Counted from the stretch's first letter, positions 52,653-61,899 are shown. The stretch is 64,000 bases of DNA from Williamsia herbipolensis (GCF_000964005.1 NZ_JXYP01000005.1:54969-118968), one strand, 5' to 3'. The notes: generated by a model not told the origin, from the sequence alone. Translations and numbers: made by a program.

Positions 52653-53023
52653 CCGCCCCTTCTCACGTATCCGTCGCGAAGGCGATCGTCGAATCGCCGC
52701 CCACGCCGCAGGAGCTGCACGCACAGTTCCCCGACGAGGAATCGAACACTGTGGTGATCGCTCGATTCGCCGCCGGCGGCGCCAAGGCGTTCGTGGACCG
52801 TACTGACTGGTGGCTGGACGGGGTCCTCACCGACGTCGTGCTGGGGTCGGGCATCGACTGGGACGATGCCTGCGAAGGTTGCCACCACTACGTCCAGGTC
52901 TACACCGACGAGCCGGGATCCGTTGCGGCGCTGCCGGGAGTCGCGGCCGTCCTCACTGCTGTGCACGACTTCATCACGAGCTACGAGTGCCAGCCCTCCA
53001 CGACCGTGGTCCGGGTCGACTAA
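52649..53023 (+). CDS. Unrecognised small protein, 124 aa
   Basis: GTG start overlapping the upstream gene. Acidic, soluble; notable GIDWDDACEGCHHYVQVYTD segment with paired Cys and His. No domain recognised. Last gene before the terminator at 53035, so it closes the first early operon. Confidence 0.7.
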   Translation: MTAPSHVSVAKAIVESPPTPQELHAQFPDEESNTVVIARFAAGGAKAFVDRTDWWLDGVLTDVVLGSGIDWDDACEGCHHYVQVYTDEPGSVAALPGVAAVLTAVHDFITSYECQPSTTVVRVD

Positions 53024-53034
53024 TCGTCCGCGCT

Positions 53035-53068
53035 GTGGCCCCGTCTACCAGCTCGTAGACGGGGCCAC
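53035..53068 (+). terminator. Perfect 14-bp hairpin
   Basis: GTGGCCCCGTCTAC and GTAGACGGGGCCAC flank the loop CAGCTC, 12 nt after the preceding stop. No T-run, but the stem is perfect. Terminates the first rightward operon of the element. Confidence 0.75.
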
Positions 53069-53109
53069 CATCCCGCCGGATGAATCAACTTGCAGTTCAG
53101 CAAACTTCA

Positions 53110-53135
53110 CCGAACCTTGTGTAATAATGGGACTA
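53110..53135 (+). promoter_or_regulatory. Possible promoter for the helicase operon
   Basis: The AT-rich block TTGTGTAATAATGGG lies in the 193-nt untranslated gap between the terminator and the HTH gene at 53262; TAATAA could be a -10 element. No good -35 at standard spacing, so weak. The remainder of the gap (53140-53250) shows no gene. Confidence 0.3.
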
Positions 53136-53261
53136 CGCACACGTCGGCGGTTCCTGACGGTAAGTCGCCCCGGTCACCGGGTCGCACTGGAGGCCCTTTC
53201 ATTCCGGCGCGTTGTGACACTCCCGCAGCGCATTCGATTCCTCAATGCTGCCTGGAGAAAC

Positions 53262-53447
53262 ATGTCTGAAACCACGCTGCCGCGGCGTTATGCCAAACCG
53301 AAAGTAGCCGCCGAATATCTCGGCGTCACAGTCCGAACGATCGAAAACATGGTCGCTGATGGCCGTCTCACTGCCTACCGACTTGGCTCTCGCGTTGTCC
53401 GCATCGACTTGAACGAGGTCGACGCAGCGATGGAGGCGAACCGGTGA
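53262..53447 (+). CDS. Small HTH DNA-binding protein (AlpA/excisionase-like)
   Basis: Protein of 61 aa from the ATG with GGAGAAA 3 nt upstream. HTH_17 pattern: PKVAAEYLGVTVRTIENMVADG followed by LTAYRLGSRVVRIDLNEVD. Candidate excisionase or replication/transcription regulator. It overlaps the DUF6011 gene by GTGA at 53444. Confidence 0.85.
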   Translation: MSETTLPRRYAKPKVAAEYLGVTVRTIENMVADGRLTAYRLGSRVVRIDLNEVDAAMEANR

Positions 53448-53719
53448 GCCCCGGAAATGACGCCGCCCCCGGCAGGGCAACCAGGGGCAGGCGAACAACA
53501 AAATCCATTGCGGCGGATCTCCTCAATCATAGCGTCCAGGCCGAGGTTCTGAGCGCCGACGACCGCAGGGAACGCGAACTGCTCGAGGAGCTTCTGAACC
53601 GCGGCTATCGGATTGCCGTGCGCTGCACCCAGTGTGGCTCGTGGTTGGTCGCTGATCGCTCCGTCCGCGAGCACGTCGGTCCGGTGTGCCGAGACCGCCT
53701 CGGCGGTGATGCTGCGTGA
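53444..53719 (+). CDS. DUF6011-like zinc-binding protein
   Basis: Protein of 91 aa with C-terminal RCTQCGSWLVADRSVREHVG then PVCRDR: three or four Cys plus His typical of DUF6011, a small zinc domain common in actinobacterial phage elements. Basic N-terminus (RATRGRRTTK). Overlaps the helicase start (GTGA at 53716). Confidence 0.75.
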   Translation: MSPGNDAAPGRATRGRRTTKSIAADLLNHSVQAEVLSADDRRERELLEELLNRGYRIAVRCTQCGSWLVADRSVREHVGPVCRDRLGGDAA

Positions 53720-55260
53720 CGGCGTACGAGCGCGTCTTGGACAAGTTCCGGGCCGAGGGGTTGATTGTCGACGAGAGGGGCGACAAGGCCACTGCGCAGG
53801 CGCCGGGCCACTCCGCCGCCGATCGCTCGGTCACCATCACGCGCGATATCGGCAAGGTCTTGGTGTTCTCGCATTCGGACGACACCTCTGAGGTGCTGGC
53901 TGCTGTCGGCTTGTCGACGGGTGACCTGTTCGACGAGCCACGTCCGGGATCTAGACCTTCGGAAGCTCAGGCCCCCAGGAATTTGACGACGGCGCAGCAG
54001 ACTCTGCGCGATCACCGCAGGCAGCAGCGCACGGACCTGGAGTCCGCGCATCGCGAGGAGTTCGAGCGCGAGTGTGCTCGGGCCGAGGAGATTGCGGCAA
54101 AGATGAACCCAGACGCCCCGCGGCCGAACTGGTCCGATCCGCTAGTCCAGCACCCAGAGGATCGCCCCCCGGATCTCCTGGGCGACATGATCGATGGCGA
54201 GGCCCTCGACGCAATGTCGTTCCCGCCGCTCACTTGGGTGGTGCCAGGGATCATTCCTGAGGGCATGGGATTCCTGGTCGCGCCGCCCAAGGCTGGTAAG
54301 TCTTGGCTTACCGCTGGAGTCGGCCTGGCGTGTGCCGCCGGAGTTAAGGCTCTTGGGCATATCGACGTTTCCCAGCGCGACGTGTTGAACCTGGCGTTGG
54401 AGGACGGTCCACGGCGCCTACAGGGTCGCTACCGCCACTTGCTGAGTGACGGTTCGATCCCGAAGCGGATGCACTCAAAGACGTCCATGACGGTTGGGAA
54501 CGAGTTGGCGACTATCCGCCAGTTCATGGACCGGCATCCCGGGTCACTGGTCATCGTCGACACCCTTGGTCGGATCAAACCGTCTCGCCGTAGCGGGGAA
54601 GAGGCTTACGTCGCCGACTACCGCATCGGTGCGCAGCTCAAGGAGATCGCCGATGCCCATCCCGGCTCCACTCTGCTGGTGGTTCACCACACGCGAAAGA
54701 TGGAGTCCGACGACTTCGTGGACTCACTTTCGGGGACACAGGGTCTCGCTGGCGCGGCTGACTTCGTTCTCCTGCTGCAGCGCAAGCGGCAGAGCGACGA
54801 AGCCATTCTCCACGTGACGGGACGTGATGTCCCCGAGTCGGAGATCGCCCTCTTGATGGACAACGGGTCCTGGCGTCTGTCGTCGCCGACGCTCGCACAG
54901 TCTCAGTCCGATGCAGGCGAGCGCCGTGAGCGGAACAACAAGTCCGACCGCACCATCCGCGCGCTCGAGTTCGTCAAAGGGCGGGACAAGACGACGTCGA
55001 TGGAACTGGCCGCGTACCTCGAGATCAGCAACAACGACGCCGGCACCTATTTGCGACGGATGTACACCGACGGGTTGATCGACAAGCAATCACGAGGTGT
55101 GTACGTACCCGTGTCTGAAGTGTCTGAACTGTCTGAACGAAAAAAGCATTCAGACACGGTTTCAGACACGGATCAGACGGGTCGCGTTATTCAAATGCCG
55201 CTGACCAGCACAAAAGACACAACAGACAGTTCAGACACAAGTACGGAGACAACCCGATGA
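53716..55260 (+). CDS. RepA/AAA_25-type replicative helicase
   Basis: Protein of 514 aa. The N-terminus (residues 1-75) resembles the zinc-less primase-like start of such proteins (APGHSAADRSVTITRDIG). RecA-like core: Walker A APPKAGKSW near residue 194, LALEDGP, Walker B SLVIVDTLGRIKP, VVHHTRK and the QGLAGAADFVLLLQRK block. A C-terminal winged helix (TTSMELAAYLEISNNDAGTYLRRM) likely binds DNA. The last ~45 codons carry the TCTGAA/TTCAGA iteron-like cluster. The central replication protein of the element. Confidence 0.88.
   Translation: MTAYERVLDKFRAEGLIVDERGDKATAQAPGHSAADRSVTITRDIGKVLVFSHSDDTSEVLAAVGLSTGDLFDEPRPGSRPSEAQAPRNLTTAQQTLRDHRRQQRTDLESAHREEFERECARAEEIAAKMNPDAPRPNWSDPLVQHPEDRPPDLLGDMIDGEALDAMSFPPLTWVVPGIIPEGMGFLVAPPKAGKSWLTAGVGLACAAGVKALGHIDVSQRDVLNLALEDGPRRLQGRYRHLLSDGSIPKRMHSKTSMTVGNELATIRQFMDRHPGSLVIVDTLGRIKPSRRSGEEAYVADYRIGAQLKEIADAHPGSTLLVVHHTRKMESDDFVDSLSGTQGLAGAADFVLLLQRKRQSDEAILHVTGRDVPESEIALLMDNGSWRLSSPTLAQSQSDAGERRERNNKSDRTIRALEFVKGRDKTTSMELAAYLEISNNDAGTYLRRMYTDGLIDKQSRGVYVPVSEVSELSERKKHSDTVSDTDQTGRVIQMPLTSTKDTTDSSDTSTETTR
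55112..55237. repeat. Iteron-like TGTCTGAA/TTCAGACA cluster, candidate origin
   Basis: TGTCTGAA at 55112, 55121 and 55130 with 9-bp period, then inverted TTCAGACA at 55149, 55161 and 55230, with degenerate copies between. An A-rich stretch CGAAAAAAGC separates the two arrays. It lies within the 3' end of the helicase gene, as lambda ori lies within gene O. Confidence 0.6.
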
Positions 55261-55667
55261 CTCGCTCACCCAACCTCGCTACCGACATGCTGATCGAGAC
55301 CGCTCGACGGTCCGTCGCCTGCCACGAATGGGTCGACGACCGGCTCGGCGAACACGGCGCCAACGACGACCTACCCGACGAGACCGACGCACTCGCAGAC
55401 GCGATGCAGGACCTCGGAGCCGCCGTCCGCGAGTTCACGAGCTACAGCGACGGACGCCCCGTCCACGCCGTCGAGATCGTCGATGGCGGCATCCATGTCC
55501 ACCACACGTTCCAGGCGGTACCGGTTCACCACGGTGAGCGGCTGCTGTTTACCGGTCCGCGTCCAACCGACCCCGACCAACCCGACCGCGGCCACTACCG
55601 CGTGTACGCCGACGACGCCGCGGCGACACTGCGCGTCGAGGTCTACGGCCCACTGGAGTCGGTATGA
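55257..55667 (+). CDS. Unrecognised protein, 136 aa
   Basis: Starts at an ATG overlapping the helicase stop. Helical N-terminus (residues 1-60, acidic), then a beta-rich part with GGIHVHHTFQAVPVHHGERLLF (His-rich). No domain recognised. Overlaps the next small gene (ATGA at 55664). Confidence 0.7.
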   Translation: MTRSPNLATDMLIETARRSVACHEWVDDRLGEHGANDDLPDETDALADAMQDLGAAVREFTSYSDGRPVHAVEIVDGGIHVHHTFQAVPVHHGERLLFTGPRPTDPDQPDRGHYRVYADDAAATLRVEVYGPLESV

Positions 55668-55822
55668 CGACCCGCGACACCCCTGAGGTGATCCAGCTGT
55701 CATGCGGCCTCAGCGCCGTCATTCTGACTCATGCGGACCTCGGACGCCGCAAGCCGCGCCAGAAGAAGCCGCCACCGCCGCCGCCACTCACCTACGACGG
55801 CGACAGCGAGGAGCCATGGTGA
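55664..55822 (+). CDS. Small Pro-rich protein, 52 aa
   Basis: Begins MTTRDTPEVIQLSCG and ends in a basic, proline-rich tail (RRKPRQKKPPPPPP then LTYDGDSEEPW). Start overlaps the previous stop; its stop overlaps the next ATG (TGATG at 55820). No known domain. Confidence 0.65.
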   Translation: MTTRDTPEVIQLSCGLSAVILTHADLGRRKPRQKKPPPPPPLTYDGDSEEPW

Positions 55823-56151
55823 TGGCGACGGAGCATCGGCTGCTGTGGACTCACGACGGAAGTGATCACGAGCCCCGGTGGACCAAATACACATTGCTGC
55901 TCTTGTCCGGTGCCCCGCTGGAGAAGATCGAAGAGTTTATGGCGGCGGGCTTCGGGTTCGAAGATGTGCCGCAGGCGTGGCGACACACCGCGATGCAGCG
56001 GTACCAGGAAGCCGAGGCACACGATCCCCGCGTCGCGAAGACGGGTGAGGTTGGTGTCGTCGCCTACTGGGCCGGGAAGTTGGGCACCGTCGAGTTAGAA
56101 CGCGAAGGCTCCACTCTCGCGGCATGGTTGGTGGTCGACGATGCCAGCTGA
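55822..56151 (+). CDS. Unrecognised protein, 109 aa
   Basis: From the ATG at 55822 (MATEHRLLWTHDG); the ATG at 55816 is also possible. GAGGAG lies upstream. Helical, acidic with LEKIEEFMAAGFGFEDVPQAW; no domain recognised. It overlaps the HTH gene by 11 nt. Confidence 0.65.
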   Translation: MATEHRLLWTHDGSDHEPRWTKYTLLLLSGAPLEKIEEFMAAGFGFEDVPQAWRHTAMQRYQEAEAHDPRVAKTGEVGVVAYWAGKLGTVELEREGSTLAAWLVVDDAS

Positions 56152-56563
56152 GTTCCGCACCCCAGAGCACTTCATTCACGGCGAGCCGGGTGGCCGGGTG
56201 GTGCTGGTGCCAGCTCGAATTGCGGCCCGATTGTCTGACCTCGCTGGCCTAGCCCGGATCCGGGTCATGACTCGCGGAACCGACGTAGAGCTAACCAACG
56301 TCCTAACCGCCCTTCACCTGGCCTCCCTCGATTGGCGAAGTGCCGCAACCGGAATCGTCAAACCGTCAACCGCGGAACTAGAGCCACGCTCTGAGTGGAT
56401 CGGAACACGACAGGCGGCTGACCTGCTCGGGATCTCCGACCGGGCGGTCCGAAAAGCGATCGTCGAGAAGCGGTTAGCGGCCACCTCCATCGGCCAGGGA
56501 TACCGGGTTCGGCGCGAAGACGTCGAACATTACCGGTCGGCTAGGAGGTCACGCGCCGCCTGA
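56141..56563 (+). CDS. HTH_17-type DNA-binding protein
   Basis: Protein of 140 aa. The N-terminal half is unassigned (VVLVPARIAARLSDLAGLARI); the C-terminal half is a winged HTH, WIGTRQAADLLGISDRAVRKAIVEKRL then YRVRREDVEHYR. Third such protein in the element and the last gene before the tape measure gene, 19 nt away; could be its activator or a packaging/terminase-linked DNA binder. Confidence 0.75.
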   Translation: MPAEFRTPEHFIHGEPGGRVVLVPARIAARLSDLAGLARIRVMTRGTDVELTNVLTALHLASLDWRSAATGIVKPSTAELEPRSEWIGTRQAADLLGISDRAVRKAIVEKRLAATSIGQGYRVRREDVEHYRSARRSRAA

Positions 56564-56582
56564 CACCTAGGAGGCGATCACG

Positions 56583-59500
56583 TTGACCGAGCTGGCAACT
56601 GCCTACATCAGCGTGGTGGCCTCTACGGAGGGCATCCCCCGCCAGATCCGTGCCGCACTTGGTTCTGCGCAGCGCGATGCGGACACGGCGGGCAGGAACA
56701 CCGGTCGCTCATTTGCCTCGTCATTCGGCACCAGCCTCAAGGGACTCGGCGCTGCCGCCGGCGTAACAGGCGGCATTGCCGGCGTGGCAGCGGCGATGAA
56801 GTCGGCGATCTCTTCGGGGATGGACTTCACGACCAGCTTGAACACGATGCAGGCGGTTGCTGGTGCGTCGTCGGCGCAGATCGAGAAGGTCGGTCAGGTT
56901 GCCCGCCAGTTGGGGACCGATAACCAGTTGGCGGCGACGTCGAGTGTTGATGCGGCGCAGGCGATGGTCGAGTTGGCCAAGGGTGGGTTCAGTGTCGATC
57001 AGTCGATGCAGGCTGCTCGAGGCACGCTGCAGTTGGCGGCGGCTGCGCAGATCTCTGCTGCGGATGCGGCGACGATTCAGTCGCAGGCGTTGCAGGCGTT
57101 CGGCAAGGACGCGACGTTCGCCGGCACCGCGTCTGACATTCTCGCGAACGCAGCAAACCAGTCGAGCGCCGAAATTACCGACGTCGCCATGGCGATCCAA
57201 CAGTCGGGCGCGGTTGCCAACCAGTTCGGTCTGTCGATGCAGGACACCGCGGCCACGATCGCGCTGCTCGCCAACGCAGGTATTCAAGGCTCGGACGCCG
57301 GCACTCTGCTGAAGTCGACGCTGCTCGCGCTGACAGACACCGGTAAGCCGGCGCAGGCCGCTATCGACAAGCTCGGCCTCACGGTGTACGACGCGCAGGG
57401 CAAGTTCGTTGGCATGGAGCAGCTGTTCGGTCAGCTCCAGACCGCGTCGAAGCGGATGACGCCGGAGATGTACCAGGCTGCCACGGCGACTTTGTTCGGG
57501 TCGGATGCTGCTCGTATCGCCGGTGTTGCTGCTCAGCAGGGTGCGGGTGGTTTCGACAAGATGCGTGACGCGATGGGGCAGCAGGGCGCCGCCGCGGAGG
57601 TCGCTGCCGCGAAGATGCAGGGCCTGCCGGGCGCGTGGGAGAAGTTCAAGAACGCGGCGCAGGACGCCGGGCTCGCCTTCTATGACGCTGTAGAAAGTCC
57701 GTTGACGAAGGCCGCGGACGCTGCGACTACCGCCGTGGGTGACCTCGTCGATGGGGTGCAGTCCGCATTCAAGAAGTTGCAGGACAATGGCTATGTCGCC
57801 CAGGCAACGCAGACCTTCGGAGTCGTGCGAGACGCCATCATCGCCGCGTCCCCGGCTCTGAAAGATATCGGCACCTCGCTCGCTACAGCCGCCGCCGCAG
57901 TCGGCGGAGCCACCTGGCTCGCGTTCTCCGGTGCCCTTCAGGTTTCCGCCGAGGCGCTGCAGACGATCACCCCGGCCCTCGAAGTTGTCGGCGACCTGAT
58001 GCGTGAGAACCAGGGCGTCGTTACCGGCCTCCTCGCCGCCTACCTCGCGTTCAAGGCCATCCCGGCAATCGTCGGCCGAATCGGCACCGCTTTCGCACCG
58101 ATAACCGGCCGCGTGTCTGCGACCACCAACTCCATGTCCACGTTCAACGAGCAGGTCCGCCGACTCCAGACACTGTCGGCAGCAACCGGTTCCGGCGTAA
58201 ACCGGCTCGGTGCACAGATGGCGATCCTCGGCCTACGGTCCCCGGCTATCGGTCGGATGCAGCAGGCGTTCCTAAACGCATCGCAGGCAGCGTCGGTTAT
58301 GCCACGCACCGTTGGCGCCGCAGCCGCAGGCTTGTCCGGTCTACGTTCCGGGGTCGGCGCCCTGTCGGGCGCTCTCGGCGGCCCCCTCGGTATCGCGCTG
58401 GCCGCCGGCACCGTGGCGATGGGGGTGTGGGGAAAGAGCCAGGCCGACGCAGCAGCGAAAGCCGCTGAGAACAAGCGGCAGATCGACGCACTGTCGCAGT
58501 CAATCAACTTCCAGACCGGCGCTCTCGACGCGCAGGGCCGCAAGCAGGTGTTCGACAGCCTCAATTCCGCCAAGGTGCCCGAGGCACTTCGGAGCGCGCC
58601 CGGCCTGGGTGTGTCACTGGCGCAGGTGCAGTCGGCTGCCGAGGGGCAGCAGGCCGCGTTAGGCACGGTGAACGATGCTCTCGACGAGCAGGCCAAGAAG
58701 TCGCTGACATCGACGAAGTTCTGGCAGGACAACGGCGATGCCGCGAAGGCGGCCGGGATCAGCCTCGACCTGTATACCGCCGCGCTGCGTGGCAACCGTG
58801 ACGCGCAGGCCGAGGTCAACCGTAAAGCGTTCGTGGCCCGCGACCAGGGTCTCGCGATCAACAACCTGGAGCAGTCACGCAAGCTACTCGACCAGGCGGG
58901 GCAGTCCGCGGCCCGTATTGGCGACGCGATTGGGTCGACCAACGACAAGCTCGGGGACGCACGACAGAAGGCTGCCGACGCCAACGAAGCTCTCGGGCTG
59001 ACCAGCCAGCGTTTCTCGGAGATCGCGAAGCAGTTCGAGGCTCCCGAAACGTCGTCTATTCAGGTCGACACCAGTCAGATTGCCGGCGCCGAGGACCGAA
59101 TCAAGTCCCTCGGCTTCACGGTCCGATCGCTACCGAACGGCAAGGTGGAAATCACCGCCAACGACGAGGCCGCTCGCGCCCGTCTGCAGTTCGTGTCGCA
59201 GAACGTGAACCTGCTCAGCACCCTGTCGGCCAACCCTAAGATCGGTCTCGACACCGATGCCTTCACCCTCGGCGACCAGAACTCCCGCAACCAGCTACGT
59301 GACTTGTCAGCGCAGATCGCCGACCCCAAGGCGAAGCTGACCATCGACGAGTTGCTGAACAACAAGGCCGTGTCGGTGGCCCAGCTCCAGCAGCTTTCCG
59401 CGACGACTGCCGACCCACAGGTCCGGGTGCAGGTCGACAAGGCGCTGCAGAACATCCAGCTGGTCAACGACGCCCTCGACAAAGCTGCTCGGGAACGCAC

Positions 59501-61034
59501 CGCCTACATCAACGCTCAGGTGCAGGGCCTCAGCTTCGGTGATCGCACTCCTAACGGTGGCGTGTTCCGCGGCCCCGGCATCTCCCGCAACGCGACCGGT
59601 GGATTCATCTCCGGGCCGGGCACCGCGACTAGCGACTCGATACCCGCGATGCTGTCCAACGGCGAGTATGTGGTCCGCGCATCACAGACCGCGAAGAACC
59701 GGCCCCTGCTCGAGGCCATCAATTCCGGCCAAGTGCCCCGCTACGCAACCGGCGGCATCGTGTCGGCCGACGACTTCCTCAAGCTCGCCCGCGGACAATC
59801 CGACGGTGCATCAGGACCGCTCGAGGGCGCGGCCTACAACTGGGGTGGAGTCAACTGGGGAGACTGCTCCGGCGCCATGTCAGCGTTCGCCCGCAAGGCC
59901 GCCGGCCTTCCACCCTTCGGTGGTCGGTTCGCAACAGCCTCGATGGCCGGCCAGCTGCAACAGATGGGCGCAGCACTCGGACGCGGCAACCTCGGCGACC
60001 TCCGATTCGGGTGGGTCAACGGCGGCCCCGGCGGCGGACACACCGCCGGCACGCTGCCCGACGGCACCAACGTCGAGATGGGTGGCGCTCGAGGCAACGG
60101 TCAGATCGGCGGTGGCGCAGCAGGTGCCGACGACGCGCAGTTCACCGACCACGCCTTCTTCCCCGCGTCGATGTTCGAAGCCGCGATCAACTTCGCTAAC
60201 CCCGGTTTCGGCGACGACCCCGGCGGAACACTGTCTCGACCCGACCTCGCCGCGAACGGAACCAGCTCGACGACCGGATCAGGTACATCGATCTCGACGC
60301 GCCTCGGGTCGGCGATCGGCGCCTTCTTCGAGGGCCAGATCAAGTCAACGCTCGACGTCCTGTCCGTCAACGACTCACCCGGAATCCTCGCTGCCGTCAA
60401 CGAATACGAGAGCCAGATCCAGCAGAGCAAGAACTCCCGCGGCAGCGGCAACCCTCTGACTGCGGCCCAGAACGCCGACGCCCAGCGCAAGTACGAGACC
60501 GAGAAGCTGAAGCGGCAGCAGGCATACGAGGCTGACCGCGACAAACTGCAGAATGAGGCCCAGGCCACCAACGACAAAGGTCGTAAAGCTGAGATCGACC
60601 GCAAGCTTGCCGATCTGAAGCGGGCCTACCAAGACGCCAACCTCGCCGCGAAACAACGGTACGACCAAGAAAAGCTGACCACCCGCCAGCGCTCCACAAT
60701 CACCGACCCCGGAACCACGCGACCCGCACCCGGCAAAGACATGGGCGGTCGGCCGTTCGACCAAGGCGGACTCGCCCGCGGCATCGGCTACCTACCGAAA
60801 CGGACCGTCGCCCCTGAACAAGTCCTGTCGCCCCAAGAGACAGCCGCATTCCAAGACGGCATGCGCAACGGATTCACCAGTACAGACAACGACGAGATCC
60901 TCGCTGCGCTACAGAAACTCACCGACGTCATGACCAAACGACCGCCGCTCGTCCCGGTCGTCGTCCCCGACGAAGCCGGCCGGCGCCGCGTCGAACGAGA
61001 CCGCGTCGTGCAGCGACACCTCGTCGGCAAATAG
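56583..61034 (+). CDS. Phage tail tape measure protein with NlpC/P60-like insert
   Basis: Protein of 1483 aa from a TTG start with GGAGG 7 nt upstream. Residues ~90-300 form the PhageMin_Tail tape-measure domain (QLAATSSVDAAQAMVELAKGG, AGIQGSDAGTLLKSTLLAL). Hydrophobic segments lie near residues 440-500 and 590-630. Residues ~1084-1200 hold a NlpC/P60-like unit: WGDCSGAMSAFARKA with Cys, then GGGHTAGTLPDG with His. Coiled coil at ~1280-1370 and the usual FDQGGLARGIGYLPK tail. It sets tail length and may locally cut peptidoglycan on entry. No tail tube, chaperone or minor tail genes adjoin it, which is very unusual. Confidence 0.92.
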   Translation: MTELATAYISVVASTEGIPRQIRAALGSAQRDADTAGRNTGRSFASSFGTSLKGLGAAAGVTGGIAGVAAAMKSAISSGMDFTTSLNTMQAVAGASSAQIEKVGQVARQLGTDNQLAATSSVDAAQAMVELAKGGFSVDQSMQAARGTLQLAAAAQISAADAATIQSQALQAFGKDATFAGTASDILANAANQSSAEITDVAMAIQQSGAVANQFGLSMQDTAATIALLANAGIQGSDAGTLLKSTLLALTDTGKPAQAAIDKLGLTVYDAQGKFVGMEQLFGQLQTASKRMTPEMYQAATATLFGSDAARIAGVAAQQGAGGFDKMRDAMGQQGAAAEVAAAKMQGLPGAWEKFKNAAQDAGLAFYDAVESPLTKAADAATTAVGDLVDGVQSAFKKLQDNGYVAQATQTFGVVRDAIIAASPALKDIGTSLATAAAAVGGATWLAFSGALQVSAEALQTITPALEVVGDLMRENQGVVTGLLAAYLAFKAIPAIVGRIGTAFAPITGRVSATTNSMSTFNEQVRRLQTLSAATGSGVNRLGAQMAILGLRSPAIGRMQQAFLNASQAASVMPRTVGAAAAGLSGLRSGVGALSGALGGPLGIALAAGTVAMGVWGKSQADAAAKAAENKRQIDALSQSINFQTGALDAQGRKQVFDSLNSAKVPEALRSAPGLGVSLAQVQSAAEGQQAALGTVNDALDEQAKKSLTSTKFWQDNGDAAKAAGISLDLYTAALRGNRDAQAEVNRKAFVARDQGLAINNLEQSRKLLDQAGQSAARIGDAIGSTNDKLGDARQKAADANEALGLTSQRFSEIAKQFEAPETSSIQVDTSQIAGAEDRIKSLGFTVRSLPNGKVEITANDEAARARLQFVSQNVNLLSTLSANPKIGLDTDAFTLGDQNSRNQLRDLSAQIADPKAKLTIDELLNNKAVSVAQLQQLSATTADPQVRVQVDKALQNIQLVNDALDKAARERTAYINAQVQGLSFGDRTPNGGVFRGPGISRNATGGFISGPGTATSDSIPAMLSNGEYVVRASQTAKNRPLLEAINSGQVPRYATGGIVSADDFLKLARGQSDGASGPLEGAAYNWGGVNWGDCSGAMSAFARKAAGLPPFGGRFATASMAGQLQQMGAALGRGNLGDLRFGWVNGGPGGGHTAGTLPDGTNVEMGGARGNGQIGGGAAGADDAQFTDHAFFPASMFEAAINFANPGFGDDPGGTLSRPDLAANGTSSTTGSGTSISTRLGSAIGAFFEGQIKSTLDVLSVNDSPGILAAVNEYESQIQQSKNSRGSGNPLTAAQNADAQRKYETEKLKRQQAYEADRDKLQNEAQATNDKGRKAEIDRKLADLKRAYQDANLAAKQRYDQEKLTTRQRSTITDPGTTRPAPGKDMGGRPFDQGGLARGIGYLPKRTVAPEQVLSPQETAAFQDGMRNGFTSTDNDEILAALQKLTDVMTKRPPLVPVVVPDEAGRRRVERDRVVQRHLVGK

Positions 61035-61069
61035 CCAAACCCATCCTCAACCACCGAAGGAGAACACCA

Positions 61070-61639
61070 ATGAGCCTCGACTACCTCGACGCACAGATCG
61101 ACGATTACCGCACCCAGGCAAGCAACATCGTCGAGCACTACAGCCAGACCCAGGCCGAAGTGTCCGCCGACCCCAACCTCACCGACGTCGGCAAGCTCGA
61201 AGCCCTCGCACCACTCCACGAAGACGTCACCGCGAAGGTCGGCGCACTCCGCGCAAAGGAGAAGGCAGCGATCAAGCACAAGCGGGAGACCCTCGAGAAG
61301 GATCTGTTCGGAATGAACGGCGGCAGCAGCAGCGACGTCGTGTCCTACCGCGACGCGCAAGACCGCGCCGCACGCCTCACCGACCCCGACGAGGCCCAGG
61401 AGGTCTACACCAGGGCACTGCGGTCAGACGACAAGATCCTCGCCCAGGCCATCCTGAGCCGAGCACTGGACTACAACTGGCACGCCATCACCACCGACTA
61501 CCGCCAACGCAACCCATCCGCCTCGACCGCACTCAACGACCTCACCCGACTCGGCCAGTACGAGAACAACGGCTTCATGGCCCTCATGCACTACGTCGTC
61601 CCACCCCTCACCACCGCACAGCCCATGCGGATCCGGTGA
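61070..61639 (+). CDS. Unrecognised coiled-coil phage protein, 189 aa
   Basis: AAGGAG ribosome site 7 nt before ATG. Residues 1-85 are strongly helical and charged (TDVGKLEALAPLHEDVTAKV, AKEKAAIKHKRETLEKDLFG); the second half contains EAQEVYTRALRSDDKILAQA and an alpha-helical end. No family recognised. Co-transcribed with the tape measure gene, so it may be a tail or assembly cofactor. Confidence 0.75.
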   Translation: MSLDYLDAQIDDYRTQASNIVEHYSQTQAEVSADPNLTDVGKLEALAPLHEDVTAKVGALRAKEKAAIKHKRETLEKDLFGMNGGSSSDVVSYRDAQDRAARLTDPDEAQEVYTRALRSDDKILAQAILSRALDYNWHAITTDYRQRNPSASTALNDLTRLGQYENNGFMALMHYVVPPLTTAQPMRIR

Positions 61640-61899
61640 CACCGATGCGACTACGCAACCGCCACACCCACGTCCAGATCACCGTCCCAGCAAGCAAGGC
61701 CCGACGCCTCATCGCTGAGGGCATCTACCTCGCAGTCCCCGACGACGAACAACCATCCGAACCCGAGGCTTCGCAGGACAACCAGGTTGTCGAGGCCGGC
61801 AACCTGGGGCGGGACAGGAGCAACCGTCGTGGACCCACGTCAATTGCAGCAGCGCTCAAGGACGGAGCCGGCCCATGGTGGGACACACCTACGAACTGA
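61636..61899 (+). CDS. Unrecognised small protein, 87 aa
   Basis: GTG start overlapping the previous stop; an ATG at 61645 is possible. The N-terminus MRLRNRHTHVQITVPASKARRL resembles short phage structural or head-tail proteins that begin with a basic beta-strand; the acidic tail ends GPWWDTPTN. No firm family. Confidence 0.65.
   Translation: MTPMRLRNRHTHVQITVPASKARRLIAEGIYLAVPDDEQPSEPEASQDNQVVEAGNLGRDRSNRRGPTSIAAALKDGAGPWWDTPTN

Noticed and set aside
55112..55237. Simple coding repeat only
   Set aside because: The inverted copies continue in another codon context beyond the VSEVSELSE peptide, so a pure protein-repeat explanation is incomplete; kept as a candidate origin instead.
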